Assembly: GCA_022825725.1 (NCBI GenBank)
Contig: JAJDWE010000031.1
Span: 1-64,000, forward strand
Direction: 5' to 3'
Length of the DNA stretch: 64,000 nucleotides
Origin: Gemmatimonadota bacterium
GTDB taxonomy: Bacteria > Gemmatimonadota > Gemmatimonadetes > Palauibacterales > Palauibacteraceae
Shown here one piece after another: positions 1 through 7,933 of the stretch. Position 1 is the stretch's first letter. Each line of letters begins with the position of its first letter. The notes beneath the pieces are model-generated. The model made no database searches. It was not told where the DNA came from and was given only the letters and a program-made list of their open reading frames with translations. Both the position numbers and the translations under genes were made by a program.

Positions 1-619
1 GCCCGCGCGCCGCGACGCCCGCGGCGCCGGCGAGGCCAAGCCCCGCGACAACCGGCCACCACGCGGCGCCCGCCGCGCCGGACGGCTGCGTCGACAGCAA
101 ACGAACGAACAGCACGGAAGGCACGAATAGCGCGGCGACGAGGAGTCCGGCGCGCAACGCGTCCAGGGCGATCGCCAGCCTGTGGCGCCGCGCGAGGGCG
201 GCCGCCCCCCCGCGGAAGCCCTCGGGTCGCGAGACCAGGCTCGGCGTCACGCGTCGGAGGAGGGTCACCGAGTGGGCGCCCGTCCACCCGATCGCCCAGC
301 CGACCGTGACCGCGGCGACGATGCCGATCGGGGCGCCATCGCCGGCGGCCGCGTAGGCGGCTCCGGCCGTGAAGGCGGCGGGTCCGGTCTCCGGGTGCCG
401 CGCACCGCCGAAGGGGGGATGCCGCGACAGGGCGAGTTCCAGCCAGACTCCAACCAGGCAGCCCGCGGCGGGGGCCCCGAAGAGCAGTCCTCCCAGCGCG
501 CCCGCCACGATGGGCCGGGACCACATGGCCTGAGGCCAGGACACCCCGTCGAGACCGATCGCCGCGCCGAGCAGACAGGCCAGTGCCCAGTCGCCGGCGG
601 AAAGCTCGACGCCCGTCAT
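1..619 (-). CDS. PTS mannose/sorbose-family EIIC component (partial, runs off left edge)
   Basis: Membrane permease subunit of a mannose-family phosphotransferase system. Translating the minus strand from the ATG at 619 gives an uninterrupted frame of about 206 codons to the window edge. It reads as a hydrophobic protein with an early Gln-Ala-Met-Trp-Ser-Arg-Pro segment (about residues 30-36), then a glycine-rich stretch and a Trp-Leu-Glu-Leu-Ala segment, the layout of EIIC-Man/Sor proteins. The ATG overlaps the EIIB stop by 4 nt (ATGA), so the two are probably translationally coupled. The C-terminus is outside the window; EIID, HPr and EI are not seen and may lie beyond the edge. Confidence 0.8.
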   Translation of the reverse strand, partial: MTGVELSAGDWALACLLGAAIGLDGVSWPQAMWSRPIVAGALGGLLFGAPAAGCLVGVWLELALSRHPPFGGARHPETGPAAFTAGAAYAAAGDGAPIGIVAAVTVGWAIGWTGAHSVTLLRRVTPSLVSRPEGFRGGAAALARRHRLAIALDALRAGLLVAALFVPSVLFVRLLSTQPSGAAGAAWWPVVAGLGLAGAAGVAARG

Positions 620-1095
620 CGGAGCCTCCGCGCGTCGAGACGAACCTCCCGCTGGGTGGGGAGGCTCCGTGCGCTCACGGAAGCGCGCTCACCGATCACC
701 CGCAGGTCGTCGATCTCCTCCGGAGAGAGATGGACGTAGTCCAGGATCTTCTTCCGCCCCTCCGCGGCGTACACGCCTCCGACGTTCACGGTCCGCCCGT
801 CGAGGCAGCCGCGCTCGGCCAGCGCCCGCATCGTCCGCGTATCCCGCGTCAGGAGCGCGCCGCGCGCCGCCCGGCGGCCGAGTTCCCCGAAACGCCGGAC
901 CGCCTCGTCCACCTCCAGGAATTCCGCGCTCTCCTCGCCGGCGAGCGCGCTGGCCCAGAGCTCCTGCTCCCACTCGCTGGAAGCGAGAGCGTCATCGACG
1001 ACGATGTAGAAGTCGAGATCCAGCGCACGCCCCCACCCCACGAGTACCTGGCCGTGTATCAGACGCTCATCGATCCGCAGGAGTTCGAGCGGCAT
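616..1095 (-). CDS. PTS mannose/fructose/sorbose-family EIIB component
   Basis: Cytoplasmic phosphocarrier of 159 residues that takes phosphate from EIIA and passes it to sugar. The N-terminus carries the family motif Arg-Ile-Asp-Glu-Arg-Leu-Ile-His-Gly-Gln with the likely phospho-histidine at residue 14. Length and the central Thr-Arg-Asp-Thr segment fit EIIB-Man. It sits 9 nt after EIIA and overlaps EIIC by 4 nt. In this context, with HprK but without visible sugar-catabolic genes, the PTS may be regulatory as much as transporting; that is inference. Confidence 0.92.
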   Translation of the reverse strand: MPLELLRIDERLIHGQVLVGWGRALDLDFYIVVDDALASSEWEQELWASALAGEESAEFLEVDEAVRRFGELGRRAARGALLTRDTRTMRALAERGCLDGRTVNVGGVYAAEGRKKILDYVHLSPEEIDDLRVIGERASVSARSLPTQREVRLDARRLR

Positions 1096-1104
1096 GGGTC
1101 CCGC

Positions 1105-1506
1105 TCAGTCGGTCCCGGCCGGCGGAGACGGGTGCGCGCGCTGCCCGGCCTGCCCCTTCCGGACCAGACGGGGGACGAGCGTCGCGATCGGCATTTCGCG
1201 ATGAAAGACGAAGTCGAGCAGCATCGGGAGGTTGACGCCGGCGACCCACGCGCAGCCTCGGCTCTCCCGCACGTGCTGAAGGCCGGCCAGACCGCAGCTG
1301 CCGCCCGCGAGATCCACGAAGAGGATCGTCTCCCCCCCCGCCGCCGCCTCTCCGATGACCTCGGCGAGTTCTTCGGGTCCCAGGCCTTCGTTGCTCACGG
1401 CACGCAGGGCACCCCGGACGCCGCTGATGGTTTCGACGGCGGAGACGAGGGCCTGCGCGAGCTCCGCGTGCGCCACGACGACACCGCGGACCCGGTCATT
1501 CGTCAT
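1105..1506 (-). CDS. PTS mannose-family EIIA component
   Basis: Phosphocarrier of 133 residues, the usual size of a stand-alone EIIA-Man domain. The N-terminal strand ends Val-Val-Val-Ala-His with His13 as the likely phosphorylation site, followed by a helix, and a later Leu-Phe-Val-Asp-Leu-Ala-Gly-Gly-Ser segment typical of the fold. The ATG start overlaps the end of hprK by 11 nt. The C-terminal ten or so residues (Ala-His-Pro-Ser-Pro-Pro-Ala) are low-complexity and probably disordered. Confidence 0.9.
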   Translation of the reverse strand: MTNDRVRGVVVAHAELAQALVSAVETISGVRGALRAVSNEGLGPEELAEVIGEAAAGGETILFVDLAGGSCGLAGLQHVRESRGCAWVAGVNLPMLLDFVFHREMPIATLVPRLVRKGQAGQRAHPSPPAGTD

Positions 1507-2452
1507 CGGACTCCAGGTAGTCGCGCACCGGCCGCATGCGCTCGATGAGGTCGCGCTCGAAAGCCGCCGCCGGATCTTCTCCGGAATAGCGCAGAAGGTG
1601 GTTCATGGCCACGACTTCGGCGATGACGGTGATGTTCTTTCCCGGGTTCAGGGGGATGCGGACCTTCGGCAGCTTCGCGCCCAGGATCTCGCATTCCTCC
1701 ACCTCGAGACCCGTCCGGTCGTAATCATCGCGCTCTCCCCATACCTCGAGTTCGACGACGACTTCGATTCGCTTCTGCTGGCGCACGGCCCGGATCCCGA
1801 ACATGGCGCGCACATCGATGATCCCCACGCCCCGGATCTCCATGTGGTGGCGCTGGTTTTCATGCGCACGCCCGAGGAGGATATCACTCTGGCGGCGGTG
1901 TACGAGGATGAGATCGTCGGCGACGAGGCGGTGGCCCCGCTCCACGAGATCGAGCACGCACTCGCTCTTGCCGATGCCGGACGGTCCCATGAAGAGGAGA
2001 CCGATCCCGTATACATCCGCGAGAGATCCGTGGAGCGAGGTCCGCGGCGCGAACTCTTCCTCGAGATAGGGCTGCAGCCGCCGGTAGAAGTCGCCCGTCT
2101 TCAGAGGCGTTTCGAGCACCGCGACGCCCGCCGCCTCCGCCGCGGAGACGAGTTCCGCCGGCGCTGCCTGATTCTTGGTGATGATCGCGCAGGGAACACC
2201 GGACTCGAACACGAACGTGAGGGCGGCGGCGCGCTCCGAAGCGCGGAGGCTCTCGAGGTAGGCGATCTCCGTTTCGCCGAAGATGAGCACCCGCTGGGAA
2301 ACGAAGCGCTCCCTGTAGCCGGCCAGCGCGAGTCCCGGCGACGAGACTTCCGGCACCTCGATACCGCGCTCCAGGCCGGCCTCGCCGGCGACGACCGTGA
2401 GCGAAAACGCCTCCCGCTTGCGCCGAAGCAGCGACGCCACCGTTAGGGTCAC
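1496..2452 (-). CDS. hprK: HPr kinase/phosphorylase
   Basis: Bifunctional enzyme that phosphorylates and dephosphorylates a serine on HPr or an HPr-like protein, linking carbon state to regulation. The 318-residue protein has the N-terminal domain, then a Walker A loop Gly-Pro-Ser-Gly-Ile-Gly-Lys-Ser at residues 156-163 preceded by the catalytic-region His141, an Asp-Asp pair about 20 residues after the loop, and the C-terminal signature Glu-Ile-Arg-Gly-Val-Gly-Ile-Ile-Asp. GTG start in a GTGA overlap with hpf. Its placement between hpf and PTS EIIA-B-C is the classic nitrogen/carbon PTS neighbourhood, here without rpoN. Confidence 0.95.
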   Translation of the reverse strand: MTLTVASLLRRKREAFSLTVVAGEAGLERGIEVPEVSSPGLALAGYRERFVSQRVLIFGETEIAYLESLRASERAAALTFVFESGVPCAIITKNQAAPAELVSAAEAAGVAVLETPLKTGDFYRRLQPYLEEEFAPRTSLHGSLADVYGIGLLFMGPSGIGKSECVLDLVERGHRLVADDLILVHRRQSDILLGRAHENQRHHMEIRGVGIIDVRAMFGIRAVRQQKRIEVVVELEVWGERDDYDRTGLEVEECEILGAKLPKVRIPLNPGKNITVIAEVVAMNHLLRYSGEDPAAAFERDLIERMRPVRDYLESDDE

Positions 2453-2796
2453 TCGGGCTCTCCCTCCGCTTCGAAGGGGCTCCCGAACAGTTCATCCATC
2501 GGCGGCGCGGAGTGTTCGTTGTACCGGTCATGGTTGCGGCGGAGCTGGTTTCCCAACTTGTCGGCGAGCCGGTCGAGCGCCGTGCGGGGGTCGGGACCCG
2601 CGGCCTCCCCATGCACGGGACGGGCGCGGTCGACGCTGACCACGGCCGCTGCGCGTACGCGGGTCTTCTCTCCGGTGAATACGACCTCGGCCTTCGAGGC
2701 GCGCGGCTCGAAGCGAGTCAGATTCGTAAAGCGCGCCTCGATGATCTCGCGAATGTCCGAAACATCGGTGTTACGCGCGGTGACGATGGTTCTCAT
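2449..2796 (-). CDS. hpf: Ribosome hibernation promoting factor, short type
   Basis: A 115-residue HPF/YfiA-family protein that binds the 30S subunit and helps make inactive ribosomes in slow growth. The N-terminal half follows the family pattern (Thr-Ala-Arg-Asn-Thr-Asp-Val start, helix, then Lys-Ala-Glu-Val-Val-Phe-Thr strand) and a helix with Leu-Asp-Arg-Leu-Ala-Asp-Lys-Leu follows. It lacks the long-form C-terminal dimerisation domain, so it should be the short class. ATG start 9 nt after the glycosyltransferase stop; 4-nt overlap with hprK. Confidence 0.88.
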   Translation of the reverse strand: MRTIVTARNTDVSDIREIIEARFTNLTRFEPRASKAEVVFTGEKTRVRAAAVVSVDRARPVHGEAAGPDPRTALDRLADKLGNQLRRNHDRYNEHSAPPMDELFGSPFEAEGEPE

Positions 2797-2805
2797 CGGT
2801 CCTCA

Positions 2806-3927
2806 TCAGGGTTCGAGTGACTGGTAAAGGTGCGCTTCCGTCTCATCCGCTGCACGGGACCACGAGAACCGGGCGGCGTGGGCGAGCCCGCCCGTTCCGA
2901 GGCGTTCGCGCACCGATGGCTCCTCGAGAACTTCGCAGATCGCGGCGGCCCACGCTGCGGCGTCCCCGTGCGGGGCGAGAATTCCCGACTCCCCCGCCGC
3001 CACCGACTCGCGCAGCCCGGGGGAATCGCTCGCGATCACCGGCGTGCCGCACGCGGCCGCCTCCACGTTCGTCATCCCCCACCCTTCCTTCGGCGAGGGA
3101 TATACCACAGCCCAGGCCCGACGCAGCCAGGCGACCTTCTCCGCCTCGGAGATGTACCCCGGAAAGCGTACCCGGTGCGAAAGCCCGGCGCGGCGCACGA
3201 GTTTTCGGAGACGACGCTCGTCGCTGCCGCGGCCCGCGATGACGAGCCTGGCGTCCGGCAGCCGGTCGTTCAGCCGTGAAAGCGCGTCGAACAGGACGTC
3301 GAGGCCCTTGTATCGCTTGAGGCGACCCACGTAGAGCAGTGTCGGGGTCTCCGCGCGCTCCGTCGCGGCGCCTGGCCGGTAGGTGTCGTGATCGATCCCG
3401 GGCGGGATCACCGTGATATCCCGGGCGAGGAGGCCGCGCTTCGTGAGGTCGAGCGCCGTGCTCTCCGAGATCGCCTGGAAGGAGCAGTCCCGATAGATGC
3501 GGGGGATCGCCCGTTCCGCGGCCCAGACCGCCGTCGCGAGAGGGATGGACGCTTCCGCGTAGGCCGTGGCCCCGAACAGGTGCGGAACGAGTCCGACAAC
3601 GGGGACGCCGGCCCACCGGGGGGAATAAAGCGGGACCTTGTTGATGTCCTCGACGAGCACGTCCGGGGCGAAGCCGTGAACGATCCCCCGCGCCGCGCTC
3701 CGGGCGCGCCATGCGTAGCTGTACCGGTTTCCGACCCGCCTGAAGTCGATGCCATCGAGCGTTGCCGACGGGGCCGCGCCCGGCCAGCCGCTCACGACGG
3801 CCCGCACCGCATGCCCGCGGGCAGCGAGCCGGCCGAAGATCTCGTGGAGGTGCACTTCGGCCCCGCCGGCCTCGGGGTTTTCCCGGTCCTGCCAGTTGAG
3901 GAGGAGGATCCGAAGGGGGCACGCCAC
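2806..3927 (-). CDS. Glycosyltransferase family 4
   Basis: A 373-residue GT-B glycosyltransferase with the two-domain GT4 layout. The N-terminus has Asn-Pro-Glu-Ala-Gly-Gly-Ala-Glu-Val-His, the glycine-rich acceptor loop; the C-terminal half has Leu-Leu-Tyr-Val-Gly-Arg-Leu-Lys followed by Pro-Ser-Pro-Lys-Glu-Gly-Trp-Gly-Met and Glu-Ala-Ala-Ala-Cys-Gly-Thr-Pro-Val, the nucleotide-sugar site with its EX7E-type glutamates. It probably transfers a hexose to an envelope glycan or lipid; substrate unknown. GTG start just after nusB. The N-terminus does not look like BshA. It is out of theme between nusB and hpf. Confidence 0.85.
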   Translation of the reverse strand: MACPLRILLLNWQDRENPEAGGAEVHLHEIFGRLAARGHAVRAVVSGWPGAAPSATLDGIDFRRVGNRYSYAWRARSAARGIVHGFAPDVLVEDINKVPLYSPRWAGVPVVGLVPHLFGATAYAEASIPLATAVWAAERAIPRIYRDCSFQAISESTALDLTKRGLLARDITVIPPGIDHDTYRPGAATERAETPTLLYVGRLKRYKGLDVLFDALSRLNDRLPDARLVIAGRGSDERRLRKLVRRAGLSHRVRFPGYISEAEKVAWLRRAWAVVYPSPKEGWGMTNVEAAACGTPVIASDSPGLRESVAAGESGILAPHGDAAAWAAAICEVLEEPSVRERLGTGGLAHAARFSWSRAADETEAHLYQSLEP

Positions 3928-3935
3928 GGTACCGG

Positions 3936-4370
3936 TCAGGGCCCTGCCTCGCGGGCCTTCAGCACCGCGTCGAGCACGCCATTGAGAAAACGCGGACTGC
4001 CGGGACTGCCATACCGGCGCGCCAGCTTCAGGGCTTCATGAATCGTGACTTTCGGCGGAACGTCTTCGAACCAGAGCAGTTCCGCGATCCCGATTCTCAG
4101 TATGTTGCGGTCGATGGCGTGCAGGCGCTCGATCCGCCAGTTCGAGGCGTGATGGGCGATCGTCGCGTCGATCTCGCCGAGATGGCCGCCGACGGTTTCG
4201 AGCAGGCGCCGGACATGAGGGCGGTAGCGTCCGGACATGCGGCGGTGGACGAGGCTCTGTGCCGCGTGTTCGAGCGGCGTGCCCCTGCCGCCCACTTCCC
4301 ACGCGTACAGGAGGTTCAACGCCCAGCTCCGGGCCCGCGAGTGGACGTGTGTACGGGCGGTCGAGGTCAC
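3936..4370 (-). CDS. nusB: Transcription antitermination protein NusB
   Basis: All-helical antitermination factor that works with NusE on boxA of rRNA operons. I chose the GTG at 4370 because it overlaps the ribH stop as GTGA and gives a normal 144-residue protein beginning Thr-Ser-Thr-Ala-Arg; the open frame continues upstream only as a shadow of ribH. Family landmarks are Arg-Ser-Trp-Ala-Leu-Asn-Leu-Leu-Tyr-Ala near the start, Ile-Asp-Arg-Asn-Ile-Leu-Arg-Ile-Gly-Ile-Ala-Glu-Leu in the middle, and Arg-Phe-Leu-Asn-Gly-Val-Leu-Asp near the end. ribH-nusB adjacency is a widespread arrangement. Confidence 0.95.
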   Translation of the reverse strand: MTSTARTHVHSRARSWALNLLYAWEVGGRGTPLEHAAQSLVHRRMSGRYRPHVRRLLETVGGHLGEIDATIAHHASNWRIERLHAIDRNILRIGIAELLWFEDVPPKVTIHEALKLARRYGSPGSPRFLNGVLDAVLKAREAGP

Positions 4371-4891
4371 GAGCCCGGCTGTCCATGAAGGTCGGCCATG
4401 CGGAGCGCAGCGCGAGCCGCCTCCGAGCCGGCGTTTCCGAGTTCGCCGCCGGCCCGCGCGAGCGCCTGCTCCAGCGTGTCGGGCGTGAGCACGCCGAGGC
4501 CGACCGGCACGCCCGAGTCGAGCTGTACCCTCGCGAGTCCGTCGGTCGCCGCACGGCTCACGTGGTCGAAGTGCGCGGTTTCCCCGCGGATCACGCAGCC
4601 CAGCGCGACGATGGCGGCGTATCCTCGAGCGGCGGCTCGTCGCGCGGCCAGCGGAAGCTCCCAGGCACCGGGGACATACACGATATCGAGGTCCTCTTCG
4701 GTCACGCCGCATTCGAGGGTTGTCCGCGCGGCGCCCGCAAGGAGACGCTCGGTGACCCGGGAGTTGAACCGGCTGACGAGAATGCAGACCGTCCGGCCAT
4801 CCCCCGAAGCCGCGCCCTCGTACGTCGTCACGCGCCCCCGCTCGAAGCCCTCGGGCCCATCACCTCGTGGAGTATCCGACCTGCTTCTCAC
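4367..4891 (-). CDS. ribH: 6,7-dimethyl-8-ribityllumazine synthase
   Basis: Penultimate riboflavin enzyme, condensing the ribityl-pyrimidine with dihydroxybutanone phosphate. The 174-residue protein shows Ser-Arg-Phe-Asn (substrate site), Val-Pro-Gly-Ala-Trp-Glu-Leu-Pro, Ala-Leu-Gly-Cys-Val-Ile-Arg-Gly-Glu-Thr-Ala-His-Phe-Asp and Gly-Val-Leu-Thr. The first 25 or so residues are an unusual polar extension. GTG start overlapping the ribBA stop as GTGA; an internal start is possible because of the extension. Confidence 0.95.
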   Translation of the reverse strand: MRSRSDTPRGDGPEGFERGRVTTYEGAASGDGRTVCILVSRFNSRVTERLLAGAARTTLECGVTEEDLDIVYVPGAWELPLAARRAAARGYAAIVALGCVIRGETAHFDHVSRAATDGLARVQLDSGVPVGLGVLTPDTLEQALARAGGELGNAGSEAARAALRMADLHGQPGS

Positions 4892-6135
4892 GCGGATCCG
4901 GTCAGGTGTCCCAGCTTCTCGCGCTTCGTGCGGAGATAGCGGACCAGCCGATCGTCAACCCCGCCGAGCTCGAGGGGCACGCGGTCGCGGATCACGAGGC
5001 CGAAGCCCTCCAGCCCCGCGAGTTTCTTCGGGTTGTTCGTCATGATCCGGATCGAGTGCAACCCGAGGTCCACCAGAATCTGGGCCCCGATGCCGTAGTT
5101 CCGCAGGTCGGGCGGAAAACCCAGCGCCTCGTTCGCTTCGACCGTGTCGTGGCCCTCGTCCTGAAGTTCGTAGGCGCGGAGCTTGTTCAGGAGTCCGATC
5201 CCCCGCCCTTCCTGGTCGAGGTAGACGATGACCCCGGCGTCGGCTTCCACGACCATCCGCATCGCGGCCTCGAGCTGGCTGCCGCAATCGCAGCGATTGG
5301 AGTGGAACACATCGCCCGTCAGACAGCGCGAGTGAACGCGGACGAGGACGTCCTCCGCACCCGCCACATCGCCGCGCACGAGCGCGACGTGTTCGCGCCC
5401 ATCCACCTCGTTCGCGTACCCGACGATCCGGAAATCGCCCCACGGCGTGGGGAGCTCCGCTTCGGCAACGCGCCGCACGAGACTTTCCGTGCGCAACCGG
5501 TAGGAGACGAGGGCGGCCACCGTGATGAAGGGCAGGTCGTGCTCCGCCGCGAACTTCTCGAGTTCCGGGCGGCGGGCCATCGTCCCATCCTCGTTCAGGA
5601 TCTCGCAGATCACGCCCGCCGGAGTGAGCCCGGCCAGCCGGGCGAGATCGACCGAAGCCTCCGTCTGGCCCACCCGCTGCAGCACGCCACCGGGCCGGGA
5701 GCGGAGGGGAAAGATGTGGCCCGGGCGCACGAGGTCCGTCGGCCGGGTCTGGGGATCCACCGCGACCCGGATGGTTCGGGCGCGATCCTGTGCCGAGATC
5801 CCGGTCGACACGCCGAAGTCCGGGCGGGCGTCGATCGACACGGTGAACGCCGTCTTGTGGGGGTCCGCCAGCCGGTCGTCCGTCATGAGCGGGAGATCCA
5901 GGCGATCGGCCATCTCATCGGGCATCGTGAGGCATATGAGCCCCCGGGCGTGCCTGGCCATGAAGTTGACGGATTCGGGCGTCGCAAGCGCGGCCGCGCA
6001 GACGAGATCCCCCTCGTTCTCGCGATCCTCGTCGTCTGCGATGATCACGAGTCCGCCGCTGCGGATACGCTCGATCGCCGCTTCCACCGTATCGGCGGGC
6101 ACGCCCGCCAGCCGAAGTCTGTTGTCGGTTTTCAT
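4888..6135 (-). CDS. ribBA: Bifunctional 3,4-dihydroxy-2-butanone 4-phosphate synthase / GTP cyclohydrolase II
   Basis: Fusion enzyme feeding both branches of riboflavin synthesis. The N-terminal half (RibB) carries Asp-Asp-Glu-Asp-Arg-Glu-Asn-Glu-Gly-Asp-Leu and a Gly-His-Ile-Phe-Pro-Leu segment. The C-terminal half (RibA) carries His-Ser-Arg-Cys-Leu-Thr-Gly-Asp followed by Cys-Asp-Cys-Gly, the zinc-binding cysteines, and Asp-Gln-Glu-Gly-Arg-Gly-Ile-Gly. I chose the ATG at 6135 (415 residues), which clears the ribE stop by 16 nt and leaves a normal N-terminus; a GTG at 6189 in frame would add 18 residues and overlap ribE by 38 nt. Neither has a clear Shine-Dalgarno. Confidence 0.94.
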   Translation of the reverse strand: MKTDNRLRLAGVPADTVEAAIERIRSGGLVIIADDEDRENEGDLVCAAALATPESVNFMARHARGLICLTMPDEMADRLDLPLMTDDRLADPHKTAFTVSIDARPDFGVSTGISAQDRARTIRVAVDPQTRPTDLVRPGHIFPLRSRPGGVLQRVGQTEASVDLARLAGLTPAGVICEILNEDGTMARRPELEKFAAEHDLPFITVAALVSYRLRTESLVRRVAEAELPTPWGDFRIVGYANEVDGREHVALVRGDVAGAEDVLVRVHSRCLTGDVFHSNRCDCGSQLEAAMRMVVEADAGVIVYLDQEGRGIGLLNKLRAYELQDEGHDTVEANEALGFPPDLRNYGIGAQILVDLGLHSIRIMTNNPKKLAGLEGFGLVIRDRVPLELGGVDDRLVRYLRTKREKLGHLTGSA

Positions 6136-6151
6136 TCGCACGGGAGCCGAC

Positions 6152-6760
6152 TCAGGAGTCCACTGGGGCCACGTGCGGTCGGAGGGCACGAGCCACGTGC
6201 TTGCCGATCAGATCCGCCTCGAGGTTGACTCTCGCGCCCGACGCGAGGCGCCCCAGGGTAGTATGGGTCCATGTATAGGGAATGATGGCGAAACGCGCGA
6301 TGGTCCCGGTCAGGCGGTTGACCGTGAGACTCACGCCATCGACGGCGAAGGAACCCTGCGACACGGTCACCCTCTCGAGGCCAGCGGGGAGCTCGATCTC
6401 GAGCAGGCCCGACTCGCCTTCCCACCTGGCCGCCGCCACGGTCCCCACCCCATCGACGTGTCCCTGTACCATGTGACCGCCCAGCGGTTCCCCGGCGCAC
6501 AGCGCCGGCTCGAGGTTCACGGGATCCCCGACCCGCCAACTCCCGATCGTGGTCCGCTCCAGTGTAGCCTCGACGACATCGACCTCGAACGTCTCCTCCC
6601 GGAGCGCGACGATGGTCGTGCACACGCCCGCGAGCGACACGGAATCCCCATCGCGGAGCCCTTCGAGAAACGGGACGCGGGCAATCGTCAGCCGCAGCGC
6701 CGTCTCCCGGTGTTCCCGGCCAGCGACCTCGCCGACCGCCCGTATGATTCCGGTGAACAC
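6152..6760 (-). CDS. ribE: Riboflavin synthase alpha chain
   Basis: Final riboflavin enzyme, dismutating two lumazines. The 202-residue protein shows the expected internal duplication: Phe-Thr-Gly-Ile-Ile at the start with Ser-Leu-Ala-Gly-Val-Cys-Thr-Thr in the first barrel, and Gly-His-Met-Val-Gln-Gly-His-Val-Asp-Gly then Ala-Val-Asp-Gly-Val-Ser-Leu-Thr-Val in the second. GTG start, 12 nt after ribD. The symbol is ribE or ribC depending on the naming scheme. Confidence 0.95.
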   Translation of the reverse strand: MFTGIIRAVGEVAGREHRETALRLTIARVPFLEGLRDGDSVSLAGVCTTIVALREETFEVDVVEATLERTTIGSWRVGDPVNLEPALCAGEPLGGHMVQGHVDGVGTVAAARWEGESGLLEIELPAGLERVTVSQGSFAVDGVSLTVNRLTGTIARFAIIPYTWTHTTLGRLASGARVNLEADLIGKHVARALRPHVAPVDS

Positions 6761-6772
6761 GAATCCGATCGC

Positions 6773-7933
6773 TCAGAGGTTGTCCAGGGTTTCCTGGAGT
6801 TGTCGGTGTTCGAACACGATCTGCGTATCCTGCCCCAGCGAATCTCGTTGCATCGGCAACCAGTCGCCCGGCGTCGACGGCTCGAGTCCCGGAAACGCCG
6901 GCACGCCGTCCCGGCCGTAGAACATGGGAGCGATGAAGGCATGGATCCGCTGTATGTGTCCTCCGCGTAGCAAAGATGCGGCGACCTGTCCCCCACCTTC
7001 AACGAACACGGAGAGCACGCCGCGAATGGCCAGTTCGTTCCAGACGGCGCTCAGATCCAGTCGGTGGTCTTCGCTTCGGGGCACTCCGATGACTTCCACG
7101 CCCGCTTCGCGGAGCAGATCCGCGCGCTCCTCGAACCCGTTCGAGTCGGGATCCGCGAAGACCCACACGGGCGCCTGGGCGGCCGTCCGCACGAGCTGGC
7201 TCGAGCGTGGGAGCCTGAGCCTGGTGTCCAGGACGGCCCGTACCGGCGGTACCCTCGGCACGACCTCGCCGCGAGCGGTGAGCAGAGGGTCATCGATCGC
7301 GATCGTGTTGGAACCGATGAGGATCGCATCGTGACAGGAGCGGAGACGGTGGACCTCGTCCAGCGCCCGGATGCCGGTCACCGGAGTGCGAACGCTTTCT
7401 TCTCCGAGCTTCGCGTCGAGCGAGAGGGCGAGCTTGAGCGAAGCGAAGGGGACCCACTGCCGGTGAAACCAGAGGAAGGCCGCATTCAGCCGTTTCGCGG
7501 CGTTCGCCTCGATCCCGATCTCGACGTCCAGTCCGGCCTGCCGCAGCTCCTCGGCCCCGTGACGCGCCTCCGGATTGGGATCCCGGCAGGCGATCACGAC
7601 GCGCCGTATGCCGGAGCGGATAATCGCCGTGGTGCACGGAGGTGTCTGCCCCGTATGGCGGCACGGCTCGAGCGTGACGTACATCGTTGCGCCCGCCGCG
7701 CGCGGCCCCGCCTCCCGCAGCGCCATGACCTCCGCATGGTCGCCGCCGTATTCCGCGTGCCATCCCGTGCCGAACACCTGGTTTCCGCGGGCCACAACGG
7801 CGCCCACGAGCGGATTGGGCGACACGCGGCCCAGTCCTCGCGGCGCCACGGCCAGCGCCTCGCGCATGTGACGCAGATCCTCGGTGCGGCTCGGCGGTGC
7901 CCCGGCGATGGGGTCGAATCCACGCGCCGTCAT
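6773..7933 (-). CDS. ribD: Bifunctional diaminohydroxyphosphoribosylaminopyrimidine deaminase / 5-amino-6-(5-phosphoribosylamino)uracil reductase
   Basis: Two early riboflavin steps in one 386-residue chain. The deaminase half has the zinc motif His-Ala-Glu-Val near residue 71 and Pro-Cys-Arg-His-Thr-Gly-Gln-Thr-Pro-Pro-Cys about 30 residues later. The reductase half has Phe-Ala-Ser-Leu-Lys-Leu-Ala-Leu-Ser-Leu-Asp-Ala, Ile-Leu-Ile-Gly-Ser-Asn-Thr, Asp-Asp-Pro-Leu-Leu-Thr and Val-Glu-Gly-Gly-Gly. The usual deaminase Ala-x-x-Asp-Pro-Asn-Pro appears as Ala-Cys-Arg-Asp-Pro-Asn-Pro. ATG start in a 4-nt overlap with purM. Confidence 0.95.
   Translation of the reverse strand: MTARGFDPIAGAPPSRTEDLRHMREALAVAPRGLGRVSPNPLVGAVVARGNQVFGTGWHAEYGGDHAEVMALREAGPRAAGATMYVTLEPCRHTGQTPPCTTAIIRSGIRRVVIACRDPNPEARHGAEELRQAGLDVEIGIEANAAKRLNAAFLWFHRQWVPFASLKLALSLDAKLGEESVRTPVTGIRALDEVHRLRSCHDAILIGSNTIAIDDPLLTARGEVVPRVPPVRAVLDTRLRLPRSSQLVRTAAQAPVWVFADPDSNGFEERADLLREAGVEVIGVPRSEDHRLDLSAVWNELAIRGVLSVFVEGGGQVAASLLRGGHIQRIHAFIAPMFYGRDGVPAFPGLEPSTPGDWLPMQRDSLGQDTQIVFEHRQLQETLDNL

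Noticed and set aside
182-1548. Long plus-strand open frames over the PTS genes
   Set aside because: They are Arg/Pro/Gly-rich shadows on the strand opposite to recognised genes, common at this GC content.
2806-3927. GT4 protein as BshA (bacillithiol synthesis), given the bacilliredoxin nearby
   Set aside because: The N-terminal Asn-Pro-Glu-Ala-Gly-Gly-Ala-Glu segment is general GT4 and lacks the BshA-type glycine pattern.
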